DNA of 64,000 bases. It comes from Kryptolebias marmoratus. Its lineage: Eukaryota; Chordata; Actinopteri; Cyprinodontiformes; Rivulidae. The DNA lies in contig NC_051441.1 in assembly GCF_001649575.2 (NCBI RefSeq), positions 14,462,018 to 14,526,017 on the forward strand, in the 5' to 3' direction. The notes under the pieces were generated by a model that was not told where the DNA came from, did no database searches, and saw nothing but the letters and a program-made list of their open reading frames with translations. Position numbers and translations under genes: made by a program. Shown piece by piece: positions 12,216 through 24,385 of this stretch (its first letter is position 1; each line of letters starts with the position of its first letter).

Positions 12216-14334
12216 CATTTGCCTTAACAAAAAAAAAACAAAAAAAAACATCAAAACATCTATTTCCTTTTGTTGATTTTGCTTTACTAAAAAAGTCAAA
12301 CAAATAAGTAAAGCTGAGTTTATGTGTTTTTGTGCTGTACAGTAATTTTACACACAAAGTGTTTTTGTCTTAGGAATTATCCCCAGCGTGACTTCAAAAG
12401 TTACTCTTCATTTATGTGGGCTAATTCTTTATCATAAAGGAATTAAAACCAATAAATTAATATTGTCTCAGATGCACTGAGCATTCACATTCTCCGTATA
12501 TTCAAAGCCAAGTCTAGATTTTGATTAAACACTTGTAAGCGCTCCATGTAGCTCCTCTAGGATGTCTTACTATAGCGCAATAAAAGAGGCTAAAGGAATG
12601 CATGTGTGTACACTTTGCCAAAGGAAGTTACTGACTGATTAGTCAGCCATGCTGGCACTCTTACTAAATGTGTGACTGTAAACTGATTTCTGAAGTTCTT
12701 CTGCAACAGCTAACTTTTCACAACTATCAAGACAAACTGTTACCAGCTCTTTGTGACAGTGAAATATCTCTCTTATAAAACAAGAACACCTCTCTCTGTT
12801 TCCAATCTGCTCAGTTGGTGGCAAAAACAAGCAGCAGCAGGAGCTTGTGTGCGCTTCTTGCCTCGAGTTGTTCGTGTAGTTTGATGCTCCAAGTGAGTCT
12901 GTGCACTTTGCAAGCAAAAAACCTAAAGGATTTTCTGTCACCGCCACCGTTCTCTCTGTGTGAGCCACGTACATGTAAAGCACTGCTAGACATGTTGCAC
13001 CCCAGCTACCCCTATAGACAGTGATTTGTCAAATTCTAGGCTCATCACGTTAGGATTTTATAAGAGTAAAGCAGCAGATTAAAAAGTGAAGTCTTAACAG
13101 ACAGCTCCCTATAGTATTTAAAATTTATTCCTTTACATATTCCAAATGTATGTATAGGCAGTGTTTATGTTGTTGGTGCCACTACCAGAAAAAGGAAACA
13201 AACGTTTGTGTCTTTAACACTAATGTACAGTGTATGCACCTCATTTTTTTTATCTAACCTAAAGAAAAGTATACAAAAAGGGATTTTTTTTTTTTTTTTA
13301 ATGAAAGCAATTCTAACTCAGATAACAAGTTTTATAACGCTGAACCTTGAAAACAATATGTTGATACACTATATGTTTTTTAAATTTAATTTAACCAATC
13401 CAGTTAGATTAAAAATCAACAGTAGTAAAGAAATGAAGTCAATCCTACAAAGATTATGTTGAGCCATGAATGTTGCTCTAAAACAGCATAATGCGACAGA
13501 CAACATTCCTAGTTCTGAAAGAAATCAATAGTGGAAAAAAAACAACATTTTTTTAGTGTAAGATGGTGGCAGTTAGTGTTCACCTTTTTATACCAAAATT
13601 ATTCTAAGGAGAGCGAGATTTTCAAAAAGAATTTTGCTCCTAGTTATGAACTCCCGTGTCATCATTACACGAATTACCGGATGGGAGCCTTGCTGCCAAC
13701 CACCCACCGGTCCTCTGACTGGAACTGACTGCGCTACATGGTTGTCAAAAGGGGAATCCCTCTCTGTGACTCATACTTAATGTTTCCATTCAACTAATCA
13801 AACAGTGACACACCGTGTACCCACACTGCCGGCATGTTTTATGTATTTTATAGATTCGTAGTGGTGAAAAGCATTTGTCCATTAATTCCAGGATTATGAG
13901 CACTACTTTTTACCATTTGCATTTGAGCCACACTGCCTTCATGAAATGTATCATGACAGCTGGAGGCTGATGGCTCGTTCCTTTAAAAAGGTTTTATTTA
14001 GTTTAAAACATATACATATATCAATTAACCACATGCACCTGATGTAACTGCCAGTATTAATGGAGTAGACCTGTGGGTGTGTTGTGTTACTCTGATCAAA
14101 GGACATTATTCATCCTTCCCTGTTGTCTCCCTTCGGGGGGTCCAATTACACACACATCCACTCCTTGATGTCTGTTGCTGCTTGTTCATGTCAAACAGCA
14201 AATCAAACAAGAAAGGAAATGCAGGAGAGACTGAAAGAGTGGGTCATATTTCTATTTAATCATTTAGGAGTTTGTCCAATTATTGTGCAAATATATTTTT
14301 ATATCTTAAATTGCACTGCCATTTAAAACAACAG
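12216..14334 (+). other. intron segment without recognised features
   Basis: AT-rich unique-looking sequence with A-rich runs near 12226-12250 and a T run near 13285-13299. Nothing gene-like was recognised. Confidence 0.5.
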
Positions 14335-15290
14335 CGAAGATCTTTTGAAGTGAGGTTCTACGAAAATATTATGAACAATTAATATCTTACCTGTTGTAGA
14401 TAACTCTTTAAAAAACCTTAATTTGGGGAAACAGTTTAATTTTGACTAGACTGATGAGCTAATGGCTAGTCAGTGAGGGCCGAGATCGAAGTGGATTGCT
14501 TTTATCTGAAAACAACTTCAGTTCCAAACATTTTAAAGCTGTTCAGGCAAACACTATTAATTTTATACAATTTTTTTCTGTAAAATTCTATGGATAAAAG
14601 CAAGCACAAATACAGGCAGCAGCAGTTAGCTATAGCACTTTTGGTGCAGCTTGGAGCACTTCCACCAGAAATATCATGTTTTTTCCTAATATAGACACGT
14701 ACAGCAAAAATGAAGGTAGTGCAAAGATTTATAAGGTAGTGTTTGAATAAACTGTTCCGACACTTTTGACAATGGTGTTTAAAGAAAATGTAAATCCACT
14801 TTGAAACTCATAAAACTTTTGCTAACACGAAGAATAGAATATGTCATTAATTCCGTCCAAATCATCAAGCTATATTGGAACTAGAAACATGACTGGAACT
14901 TTTAATTTGACACTACAAAAGACGTTCTCCCCCAGTGCCTCGCTGCAGTACATTTTGAAGTCCATGTAAATTAATGGGGCATTTTTTTGATTCAAAAATA
15001 TGTTTTTTGTTTTTTTTTAGATATTGATATTTGTTGATTCACATATGACTTACCTTGCTTGAGAGTGTGTAGGTTTTTCATTAGTATCAGTGGTACAGCC
15101 CCACAATTCTAGTGCACTCTGCATCCCAAAATACAGCATTTCATTTTGGCTTCAACTTTGGACAAATGAAAGTAAATGGAGTTGCTTCTTCTGTCTTTTA
15201 AAATCGAATTTAAAATGTAGATTGTTCAAACAGCAGGTAAGATAATAATTATTCATAATCTTTTTATACAACTTGACTTGAATGAGTGGA
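14335..15290. repeat. family B MITE-like element with both inverted arms
   Basis: The left end reads GATCTTTTGAAGTGAGGTTC, then TTATGAACAATTAATATC, TTACCTGTTGTAGATAACTC and GATGAGCTAATGGCTAG. The right end (about 15215-15290) holds the reverse complement pattern, CAGCAGGTAAGATAATAATTA and TTCATAATC. The centre includes GGCAGCAGCAGTTAGCTATAG. Long inverted arms without coding capacity suggest a non-autonomous DNA transposon. Exact ends are uncertain because both arms have diverged. Confidence 0.6.
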
Positions 15291-17274
15291 GCTATTATTT
15301 TAACTGTTTTCAGTCTGCTAAACCAAAGAGATAGATCACACTCTATTGTGCAGACACCACAACTTGATTTCAGCCTATATAATCCTGTTTAGGTGCACAT
15401 ACTTTATCAATATTTTGGCTTCAAAGATAGTTTGTTATTGTGCTTCTGTAACTGGCTGAGAGAAGGAGAAGACTCAAATAATGATATGACTTAAGTTCTG
15501 TCCTGTCCTCAGTGAGAGTCCCACGGGAACACTTTACTGGTTAGCCTCTTTTGGTTTGTATTCTTAGTGCACTGTGTTTATTTGACTGTAAACACAAAAA
15601 CACTTACGGTGTGCATGCAAGTGTGTGCATCTACTTCACGTTTGTGCGTGTGGATATATCCAATATCTAGATTCAGCTGTCTGGAGGATGAGAAATGGCC
15701 TCTTGCGCTTTAAAGAGAATTGATGTGGATGAATCTGTTGGACCAGAGGAAATAGAGGTGTTAGCCCAAACTATGAGTATATTTCCCTCCTCTTTTCTTT
15801 GTCTTGCTTCTTCTGTCAAGCACTCCCTGATGACATGCATTGAAAGTTTGTGCTCGTAGGTCATAGATTTAGCTATATTGCGCATATCAAGTTCTCGTCT
15901 GCTCCGTATAATGAACGTCTCCTTGCCTTTTTCTCTCTGTGGAGCCTCAAATTAGCTGCAGGAACAGTAGCAATTTATGCAGAGGCTGCTGCGGCACCTG
16001 TGCACCAAGGAATACCCATGTTCAAGGTTCCATATTAAAAGTTTGGTTGAGGTATAACAAGCGCAAACTATCTTTTTCTCTCTTGAAAGAAATAGCGGAT
16101 GCTCCGTGAAAGCAAGATGGAAAAATAAATTAATTAGCTTGAAACACTCATCTGCACTAGACACTTGCTTTAGTGTGTAATCTCCTTACACACACGTCAT
16201 TTTGCGTTTTATCCTTGTTCTGCTTCTTACTTCTCTTTTTCACTCTTCTCTTTTTCCATGTGAATCCTGGGCTTTCTGTCAATCTTCGTCGTCCTGTGAA
16301 AGATGCTCCGCTAATGTTCAGCCTGTGCTCAGCATCTTTTATTTTTATTGGGCTTGTGACATGTACAAATTGATCTGGCCTGGAATATGTACATTTACAT
16401 GCAGTGAGTGTCTTGCTGCTACACAATCATCTATTCAAACAGCTTGTTTGAAGCTGGTGCAATTATTTGCTGTACAAGTGTTTTTTTGTTTGTTGTATTT
16501 TTTGCACACATGTGTTTTGCCATCATGTGGTGTTGCTACATGGATAAACAAACAGCAGCCTGGCTAACATCGGACTAATCCTCTTGTGTGTTTGTGTTTT
16601 TTGTGTGCAACTGACTGTCTGACAAGTGTGTCAGAGGATGTTTGCAGTTTCCGATTCCTCGTTGATGTGTGCCATCATAAGCCAGCACAGTTAAATTTTA
16701 ACACGCGACTGGTCACTGAAAATTAAAGTTGCACAATGAGAATAGCAAAAATATTAGATCTTGAGAGGGAAAAACCTGTCATCTCAACTGCCATTCCTTT
16801 ATATTGTGGAAAACATCATCAAATAGTATATTTTTAGTTTCTGTCAACAGCTTTAATGCTAGCAGCTGCTTCTTATTTAACTAGAAGCGTATTTTAGCCA
16901 AACATCCCACCCAGTCACTGTGGAAGTAGACTCAGATCTGTGACTGGGAAGTTGATTTGTTTTTTCAGACTATATTATTACCATCTGCTGTCACTCACGC
17001 TCCCTAGATACACACAGAGGAATATAAAGACTTCCCTCGGGGCTGCCGACATGATAACTTATTTGTTGACACTAAAATATGTTTGTAACGCTAAAATGTG
17101 TGAATCTATTGATTTAATACATCCTGACAATCAGATGGGGCGTGTAGATTGACAGCTTGTTAGGAAGTCGACAAAGATTTTCAAGGTTTGTGAAGATCCC
17201 ACCCTCACACCCTTGCAGCTTCAGTTCCCTTGGTGATTATGACAAGATAGATGAACCAATAGAAGGATAGGGGT
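15291..17274 (+). other. intron segment, mostly unique
   Basis: No exon or mobile element was recognised. The interval 15660-16030 has balanced composition and few simple repeats and is a weak candidate for conserved non-coding sequence. Several open frames of 60-120 codons near 16160-16570 overlap on both strands and match nothing known. Confidence 0.5.
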
Positions 17275-17840
17275 GAGTCTCTGCCTCAAGCGGAGGAGTT
17301 TAAGTATCTTAGTGTCTTGCTCATGAGTAATTTCAGGATGAAGAGAAATACAGACCAACACATTGAGGTTTCGTCTGTAGTAATGACATTGCTCCAAGCG
17401 GTTGTGTTAAGGGAGCGCAGCCAAAAGGCAAAGCTCTTGATTAACTGGTCCATTTACAATCTAACCCTCACCTATGGTCATGAGATATGGATCTTAACAG
17501 AAAGAACAGGATCCCAGAAACAAGCAGCTGAAATTAACTCTCTCTCTAAGGTGGCCTCACTCAGCCTTAGGAAAAGGGTGAGAAGTTCTGTCATCTGGGA
17601 GGAGTTTGGAGTAACACTGCTGCTCCTCCTCATTGGCAGTAGTCAGATGAGGTGGTTCAGACATCTGATTAGGATGCCTTATGGATGTGTTCAACTGGGA
17701 GGAGACCTGCTGAATGAATATCCCCACTGGCCTGAGAACACTTTTTGATCCCCCAGAAGGAGAGGGAGAGTCTTGCTGGAGACAGGGATGTATGGGTTTT
17801 CTGGATCTGTTGCCTCTGTAACCCAGCCTTTATAGGTGGA
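17275..17840 (+). pseudogene. LINE reverse transcriptase C-terminal remnant, RTE/Rex3-like
   Basis: The translation is recognisably the tail of a fish RTE-clade retrotransposon protein, probably Rex3. From about 17281 it reads PQAEEFKYL, then KAKLLINWSIY, LTYGHEIWILTER (about 17467-17505), QAAEINSLSKVASLSLRKRV, and SQMRWFRHLIRMPYG (about 17641-17685). The frame then changes and continues as PQKERESLAGDRDVWV from about 17751. The stretch that normally lies between these blocks is missing, so there is a deletion with a frameshift. The catalytic reverse transcriptase core and endonuclease domain upstream are absent. This is a dead, 5'-truncated insertion, sense relative to the host gene. Rex3 is named from memory of the family; RTE-type is the safer claim. 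Confidence 0.82.
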
Positions 17841-19094
17841 AGAGAATACATTGGGCTAATAGTTATACATGTGTTTCTACATGCATTTCACCTTCATTTT
17901 AAGATACCTCTTACCCAAGCTGCCATCTAATTTGTACTAATATCCACAGCACTGTAAGTGAGTGGTTATTAATTTTTTATGTAAACCTATATTAACATTT
18001 ATAGAGCCAATATTATTGAGTCAAAAAAAAAAAGAGAAACTGCATTATTTGTCGCAGAGAAGCCAGCCTATGTTTCTTCATTTTGCTGCTGCGCTTCGTT
18101 TTCTCCTCCTCACAAACATCTTTCTGTTAATCCTGATCTCTTTTTGTAGACCATTTTCTCATACTAGTTGCATCTTATCAGTGCCTAAATATGTTTTTAT
18201 GAAGCCAAAGCTGATCCCTTTAGTTAATTTCCAAATTTCCAGAGATGGCTCAGTGCAATGTCAGTGTGTACTTACTCACAACAAACCAGCACTGGAGAAT
18301 TAGCAAAAGTACAATACAGTCATTGGGTATTGCAGTTGACTACCTCCATTGCAGGTATAGATCTGTATCACCTGTAAACCAGCGATTCCTTCCTAACCAT
18401 GCTTCTTGACACATCAGTCAAAAGCAGTATGAAGGCACACCAAGAGGTGATGTATGAAACGGGCTATTGCTAATCCAGGTCCAGGGTTTGAGTTGTCCTT
18501 TGTCTGATCTTCATCATTATTCTGTTGTGCATTCACCTCATGTCTTCTATTGTAAATTGCCACACTTTGTTTAGTCCCTTTGATTTATATGCTCTCTGGT
18601 TTTCCTGCCGCTGCAAAGCATTTTGTTTTATTAATAAAAGTTAATTATTGTCTTCAGCCTCCTGAGCCTGCGTTTGTGTTCCCTTCACCACTGCAGAGTA
18701 CAATGTTGTGACACAGCCACATAGATACTTTTAACCTGCTGCTATCTTAATTACTGACCTTCATAGTTAAAAAAAAAGTAGTATTTTCACTCCCATGACT
18801 TTCTTTCCTTTAAAAAGCCTGCTCTAAATTGGGGAGAAATCAGCTTAAATGTGCTGCTCCTTCCTCTGGGAATCAGGTGTTAATCCCTTGAATCTTTTTT
18901 ATTTTTTGGCAGGGGGGGTAAATGAAATCAAGACAACTTCAAATGGCTTAGAGGGCAGCACATCTGGCACAGCACATGCTACATCTGAGTGTTGAATCCT
19001 TGTTTTGACCCTTAGTAATTGTTGACATAATTCCTTTTTTTTGTCATTTATGTTTAATGTGCATTGTTCACTGAGCTGATTGCCTTGGATACTT
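17841..19094 (+). other. intron segment without recognised features
   Basis: AT-rich sequence following the LINE remnant. Part of it could be LINE 3' UTR, but no typical terminal repeat was identified. No coding or RNA gene signal. Confidence 0.45.
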
Positions 19095-19262
19095 TTAGTT
19101 ACAAAAGAGATGTAATTGCCTGTGTATGTGTGTGTTATCTATTAGCAAAATATCTCATAAACCAGTGGATGGATTTTATTTAAATTCGAAGAAAGTAAAC
19201 ACTGGATGAACATCTACAACTATTATTCAAGATGGCTGCCACAGATAATTGACCTTAGCAAT
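19095..19262 (+). repeat. family A repeat, truncated monomer
   Basis: Contains TATTAGCAAAATATCTCATA, TGGATGGATTTTATTTAAAT, GGATGAACATCTACAACTAT and TTCAAGATGGCTGCCACAG in the family A order. It stops at a (TG)n tract at 19265, so the second half of the monomer is missing. Confidence 0.7.
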
Positions 19263-19264
19263 TA

Positions 19265-19317
19265 GTGTGTGTGTGTGTGTGTGTGCGTGCAGGGCGGGTG
19301 GGAGTGAGGGTGGGGGG
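19265..19317 (+). repeat. (TG)n microsatellite followed by a G-quadruplex motif
   Basis: A (GT)n run at 19265-19284 continues into GTGCGTGCA and then five G-tracts at 19292-19317: GGG, GGG, GGG, GGG and GGGGGG separated by 1, 1, 5 and 1 bases. This satisfies the usual G3+N1-7 pattern on the strand identical to the pre-mRNA. Confidence 0.85.
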
Positions 19318-21426
19318 ACACTGCAGTATCTTTTACCAAGTATGTTTTATTCTGTCAAAGCAGGTTGTTGAGCATTTTTTTTCTCTCCTCATCACTTCCT
19401 CTCATCTGCATTTTCATCTAATCTTGAAAATCTATCTGTCCTCCACTCTCTCCTTCGTTTTCCATTAGGTCCGCTGTTAAGCGTTTGAAGATTGCAGCGA
19501 GAGATTTCTACAACGTATCAAAGCTGTGTCGAAAAGACTTGGCAGCAGCTGCACCCTGCGCACATTTTCCCCTTTAAATGCACACCTCTGCACACACACA
19601 CACACACCCATCCATCCATATAGCGCTTAACAAAGCCACAACAGTCCATGCTCACCACCGCTCCTGGGTGTTTGACGCAGGTTTCCCTTCCTTTAGGCTA
19701 CTGTTTTCCCTGTTTTGTTCCCATTTTGCTTCATCTACTTTCTGACTTAAAAGTGCAGCACTGCTATGCATATTTATAGCGTTAACGCAAGTATACTTAC
19801 AACACGCACACTGATGCAGTTCTGACTTTACTTTGCAGTTTCTGCAACAAGCAATCATGTTAGATTGGGGCTTGCTTGCTTCTATCGCCTGCTCTCTGCA
19901 TTTTGTATACAGTAGAGCTTTTCTGGCACAGCAACACAATTCCATTAAAACGGACCGGTCTCTCTCTTTGCATTGCCCGGCGCTGCACCATGTTTAGGGC
20001 AGTGAGCTGTGCTAAAAGACAGGGAACGTAGAGAGAGATGCAGGCTGTCAGAGTGACATGAATTAAATATCCCTTCGATGAGCATTTCTCTTGTTCTACT
20101 AGTCTCTCCATTATGATGGAAAGCCCCATGGATCATAAAGGCAACCTTAATTGTTCTGAAGTAGCAGGCTAGACGCCCACTAGCATGGATGGATTGATGG
20201 ACAGGACGGGTGGAAGAAAAAAAAAAAAAAGGCATGAATTGGAAGATGTCCCCGTGTGACAATGAGAGAACAAGCTGTGAGCACCGTGGGGGGCTCTCAG
20301 GAAAATGGCATTATTCATGTTTTATTGGCACACTCAGTTTGTTTGTCTTTCTCTCTCAAACCCTCTTCGCTTCTTTTCCAGTGTAATGTACCTCCAGCAC
20401 TTTGCTCTTAAAACTTTCCCTCTGAAAACAAGAAAGCTGCATTGCATCCATTATGTGAAAGAAAACTTAAGAGGTCTTGTCGTCCCTGAAAAGAATCTGG
20501 AGTGTCTTCATGTCAGACATCTACTGAAGGGTACATAGGCTTCATATTGCAACACAGCAAACTTTTGACCCTTTAGAAGTGACAGTAGCAGAATATTAAT
20601 ATGCTCAACTTTTGCTTTAATCTTTGCTTTAGCTCAGAAGTGGGCATATTTTTTTATGTTCCAAAGGACAAGTTAAACTCTCAAAGAAATGTAAGGGTCC
20701 CACATTGAAGAATGCTCACAGTATCATATCCTCACTGATCATGCAACCAGTCAAGTAATATTTTGAAAGTACACAATAAAAGAAAGACTTTGTTTTGCTT
20801 CTGTGACAGCATTGTGGTGCCAATTCATTGATTTTTACAGAAGCCAAGAACAGCCATACATGCTGTTATTAAACTGGATGTGATTTTCTTGTGACCACAA
20901 ATTGACTATTTTGTTAACTTAAAACAACCAAGCTAGTTTTAACTCATTTCATGAAAAAAATAAGCTGGTTTTCTCAAGATATTGAGATGATTATGGTGCA
21001 AAAATGACTGGTTATTCAATTTATTCACATTAATTATTCAGCATCAGTGACACTTGGAGATTATTTATAACAGTAATGATGAGTGATGGATGTTCTTTAA
21101 TGTGAGATTTTCAGATTGAATCAGTGGCCACCATGACTGTGCTGTCCTCTTGAGAATTCAAAATAAGGTCTAGTTATTGGGGGAAAATGAGCTATTCTAA
21201 AAAAAACAACAATTGTTATTACAAGAACACAAGCTTAACTCGAGATACTGACATAATTAAAAGGTTAGCAATAGGAAGTGAGCATTGGTATAACAAAGTA
21301 ATGAGATAAAAAACTCATTCTGATGAGTTGACATCATAGAAATGCATTTCTAAGAATGTCCTCTCTTGGCTTTCATAGCTCTTTCTGGCTCTGCAAAAAT
21401 ATATTGTATAAAAACATATAAGGAAG
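19318..21426 (+). other. intron segment; possible hAT-type element start near 20635
   Basis: Mostly unique AT-rich DNA. A short (CA)n lies near 19591-19607. At 20635 the sequence CAGAAGTGGGCATAT resembles the start of hAT-family non-autonomous elements, and the following bases (CCAAAGGACAAG, GGGTCCCACATTGAAG) resemble their subterminal part. No matching right end or 8-bp duplication was found, so the call is tentative. Confidence 0.35.
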
Positions 21427-21510
21427 ACACTTTTAGAGCTGTTTTTTGGAAGATTTTTCATGTTTTATATAAAACATGAAAAATCTTCCAAAAAACAGCC
21501 CTAAAAGTGT
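21427..21510. repeat. near-perfect 84-bp palindrome
   Basis: Two 42-base arms meet with no spacer at 21468/21469. 41 of 42 positions pair; the only mismatch is A at 21437 against C at 21500. The outer ends are ACACTTTTAG and CTAAAAGTGT, and the centre is TGTTTTATATAAAACA. Symmetry stops abruptly outside 21427 and 21510. It is not part of family A or B. A zero-length loop makes a microRNA precursor unlikely. Confidence 0.95.
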
Positions 21511-23729
21511 AAATCTGTTTTTGAATATATAAAGAACAGATGAAATATATAAAATTTAACTTATAAACTTGTTTTTTTGCATGCCTCAAGATTCATTGGT
21601 ATAACGTTGCTTTTTGCTTATTTATTTTATGCTGTCTTGTTTTTGTTTGAGGACCCGATTGATATGATCCACGGGCCTCTAAGGGCCTGCAAATCACATT
21701 CCTTTCACATGTGCATTCTCATTTGTTCATAATAATATACGTTTGTATTGTACATGAAAATGTAAAGCCCATATTTCACTTTCCATCAAAGGGACAGCCT
21801 GATTTACAACAGGGTTATTGTTGGTTTTAGTGGCTTTAATAACCTCCCTCGGCATTACGCTCTTGCTCTTAAACGCTGCAGCAAATGATTACTTTTCTTT
21901 TGGGCAAAACTATATTTAATTTTCAGGTCACTTTGCAACTTGTCTCAGCACTCTTGCGTCTTTTAACTGCGGAGTCCTTAATATGAAGCCCTTAAAGTGT
22001 CGTGTCTCATCATGTAACTGACATGGTGTGGTGAGCCCTTCACTTTTGTATCGCGGCGTTGTTGGATTAAGCTGACTTCAACGATAGTGGGAAGAGAATG
22101 GGGACGACGAAGGAGTGACTCAACAGCTTTCTCCTTGAGAGAGCGACGGAGAGAAAGGGATGAAAATGAGGCACAAATGAGAGAGCGAAGAACAAAACCT
22201 GAAAAAGGCTGATGGGATTTTTTAAACCCTCTTTTTAATTAGGTCGGTAGTATGGCTATTAACGATAAGGATTTTGCTGAGAAAAGTCAGTGTGCACCCT
22301 ATTATGTCCTCCAATTGCAAACTGTTATTACTGTATGCAAACAGTTTTAATACTAAAACTCTCACCCTTTTTTTATTTGTTAGGTGCAGAAAATGGCTTG
22401 ACTACAGCTTTTTTTTGTCTGTTTTTTGTTTCTTTCTTCTTCTTGTGCAATCTATTACATTATTAGTGATTAACAGACTTTATTTTGTTGAATTTTCCTA
22501 GAGGGGAACCTTTTCTGTCTTTCATAAAGTGCTTTTTTGATTTTCTTAACCAGCTGATAAATGTACGAATTGGCTGCTTGTTGCTGGCCGAACATGCCAC
22601 AGTGGCTTTAAAGCTTTTTAGCTGAGTACATCTGCCTGCTGCAGCTGGAAAATTAGGTTTGTGAGAGTTGAGACCAAACTGACGCAATGGCAATTTGGCC
22701 CGTGAATCTGAAAAGGGAGCTGAGGGGCACTAAAACGCTTCATTGAGCTAAAAGGAACTGCAGAGTCAGGAGATAATTTGCTTTGGGTTCTTCGTTATGA
22801 TTGACATTTCTCACAGTAGACGTTGAGTCAGGAGCACAATGGGGAAAAGCCATTTAGGGATGTAACTCAGATTTTAGTTGTTATTTTTGTGCAATTTTGT
22901 AAATGCTGTGGAGCTTTCTCTTCATTTCATCTACACCAATATCCTCAATCTTTTCCTTCTCTGTTTTTTTTCCTAATATATTCTTTGAGGTTCAGCCCAT
23001 CCTTTCCAGCTCTTCTTTTTTTTGGTCTTTTTTGGGAAGAGAGGCATGCAGTAAGACGTGGGGAGGATTTAAAAATAACCACGAGAAGAGAGAGAATAGG
23101 TAGGGCTGGAATATGAACGGAAGGGGGTGGGGGATGGGAGAGAGGAGGAAAAGAGGGACAGTTTTCAGGGTCAACATTGACAAATGGGTCTGCGGAGTTA
23201 GCTGGAGCTCCCGGGAGCACCGACAGTTAGGTCAGTGTTCCCTGAGGGGAGCAGGGAAATGGGGTTTTTACCTGCTGAAACACTACAGAGAGAATACAAG
23301 TGAGCAAAACAAAAAGAGAGATACAGAGAGAGAAGGGATTTTTTTTTTTTTAGGGGGGCGCGAATGGGGAATTAGCCTCACTGTCATATTATTTAAAGAT
23401 AGATAGCAGGAGGTGGACTCACGTTTTGTGAAAAGCCTCTGCAGCTAGTACAGACTTATACAGGGATTTTGAAAAACACTGTGTCAGAAAGTCCATTTTT
23501 AGGAAGAATTCTGTGTGACCAGTGTACAGTAGTGTCTCGTATTTTTCAGCAAAAAATGATAACCACACAGGACAAATTGTGATCTTTATTTTGCAAAGCT
23601 CAACAGAAATATAAATTAAATGACACCCGTTTAACAGGTCATTATGGTGTTACTGGCTTATTTTAGTTTCTAAATATGCGTTTATCATTGTAAAACTATA
23701 TTTATTGTAGAGCTGAGACTCTTCAGATC
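21511..23729 (+). other. intron segment without recognised genes
   Basis: Unique-looking sequence. 21820-22230 has more even composition than its surroundings. Strand-asymmetric stretches occur at about 22900-23040 (T/C-rich) and 23040-23350 (A/G-rich). The overlapping frames on both strands at 22823-23406 are explained by this composition rather than by coding sequence. Confidence 0.5.
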
Positions 23730-24385
23730 TTTTAAAGTGGGGTTTTGTGAAAAAGTTGTGAACGATTATTATCCTACTTGTTGTAGATAGCTCTTTGGAC
23801 AACTTTAGATTGGAGAAATATTGCTTAATTCTGACTGTACTGACAAGTTAAAGGCTAGTTTGAGCAGAGCCAAAAGCAAATGCATTGCTGCTGTCTTAAA
23901 CCAACTTTAATGTCAAAAACTTCACAAGAACGGTATTTTGTAAACTTTTACCTTGCCTTCAGTTTCTTTTTAACAGACATTGTTGCAGTAATATTATGAT
24001 ATTCCTGTATGAAATGCCCCAGGCTTCACCAAAACTGCAACATGTAACGGCTGCTGCTACCCTTTGTGGAAAGCAACAGAATTCTATGTGAATATGTAAT
24101 GTGACATTAACATTATATGGTTCATAAAAATGCTAGCTTTTAATACTTGAATTTTTTTTTGTTTTTTGTTTCTAGATGGCACTTTGCCCCAGATTTCACT
24201 CAGACGAACTGTTAGCTCATTAATTTGGTCAGAATTTAACTTTATTTCTCCAAACATAAGTTGTTCAAAGAGCTATCTACAACAGGTAAGATATTGTTTA
24301 TAATCTTTCCATCTCCAACAGGTAAGACATTGTTTATATTGTTTCCACAGAACCATACTTCAAATGAGCTGAAATGCTGATTCAA
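23730..24385. repeat. family B MITE-like element with both inverted arms
   Basis: The left arm begins CAGATCTTTTAAAGTGGGG, then GTGAACGATTATTATCCTAC, TTGTTGTAGATAGCTCTTTG and AGATTGGAGAAATA. The right arm (about 24200-24385) is its inverted counterpart: TTAGCTCATTAATTTGGTCAG, TATTTCTCCAAACATAAG, AAAGAGCTATCTACAACAGG, TAAGATATTGTTTATAATC and CACAGAACCATACTTCAAAT. Just before the terminus the right arm shows a second, partial copy of the CAACAGGTAAGA segment. No open frame of interest lies between the arms. Confidence 0.72.

Noticed and set aside
16202..16567. 121-codon plus-strand frame with hydrophobic segments
   Set aside because: T/C-rich sequence gives apparent membrane segments; overlapping frames on both strands and no family match.
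21427..21510. Palindrome as a microRNA precursor
   Set aside because: Arms meet with no loop and are 41/42 paired over 42 bases; typical precursors have a loop and mismatched stems.
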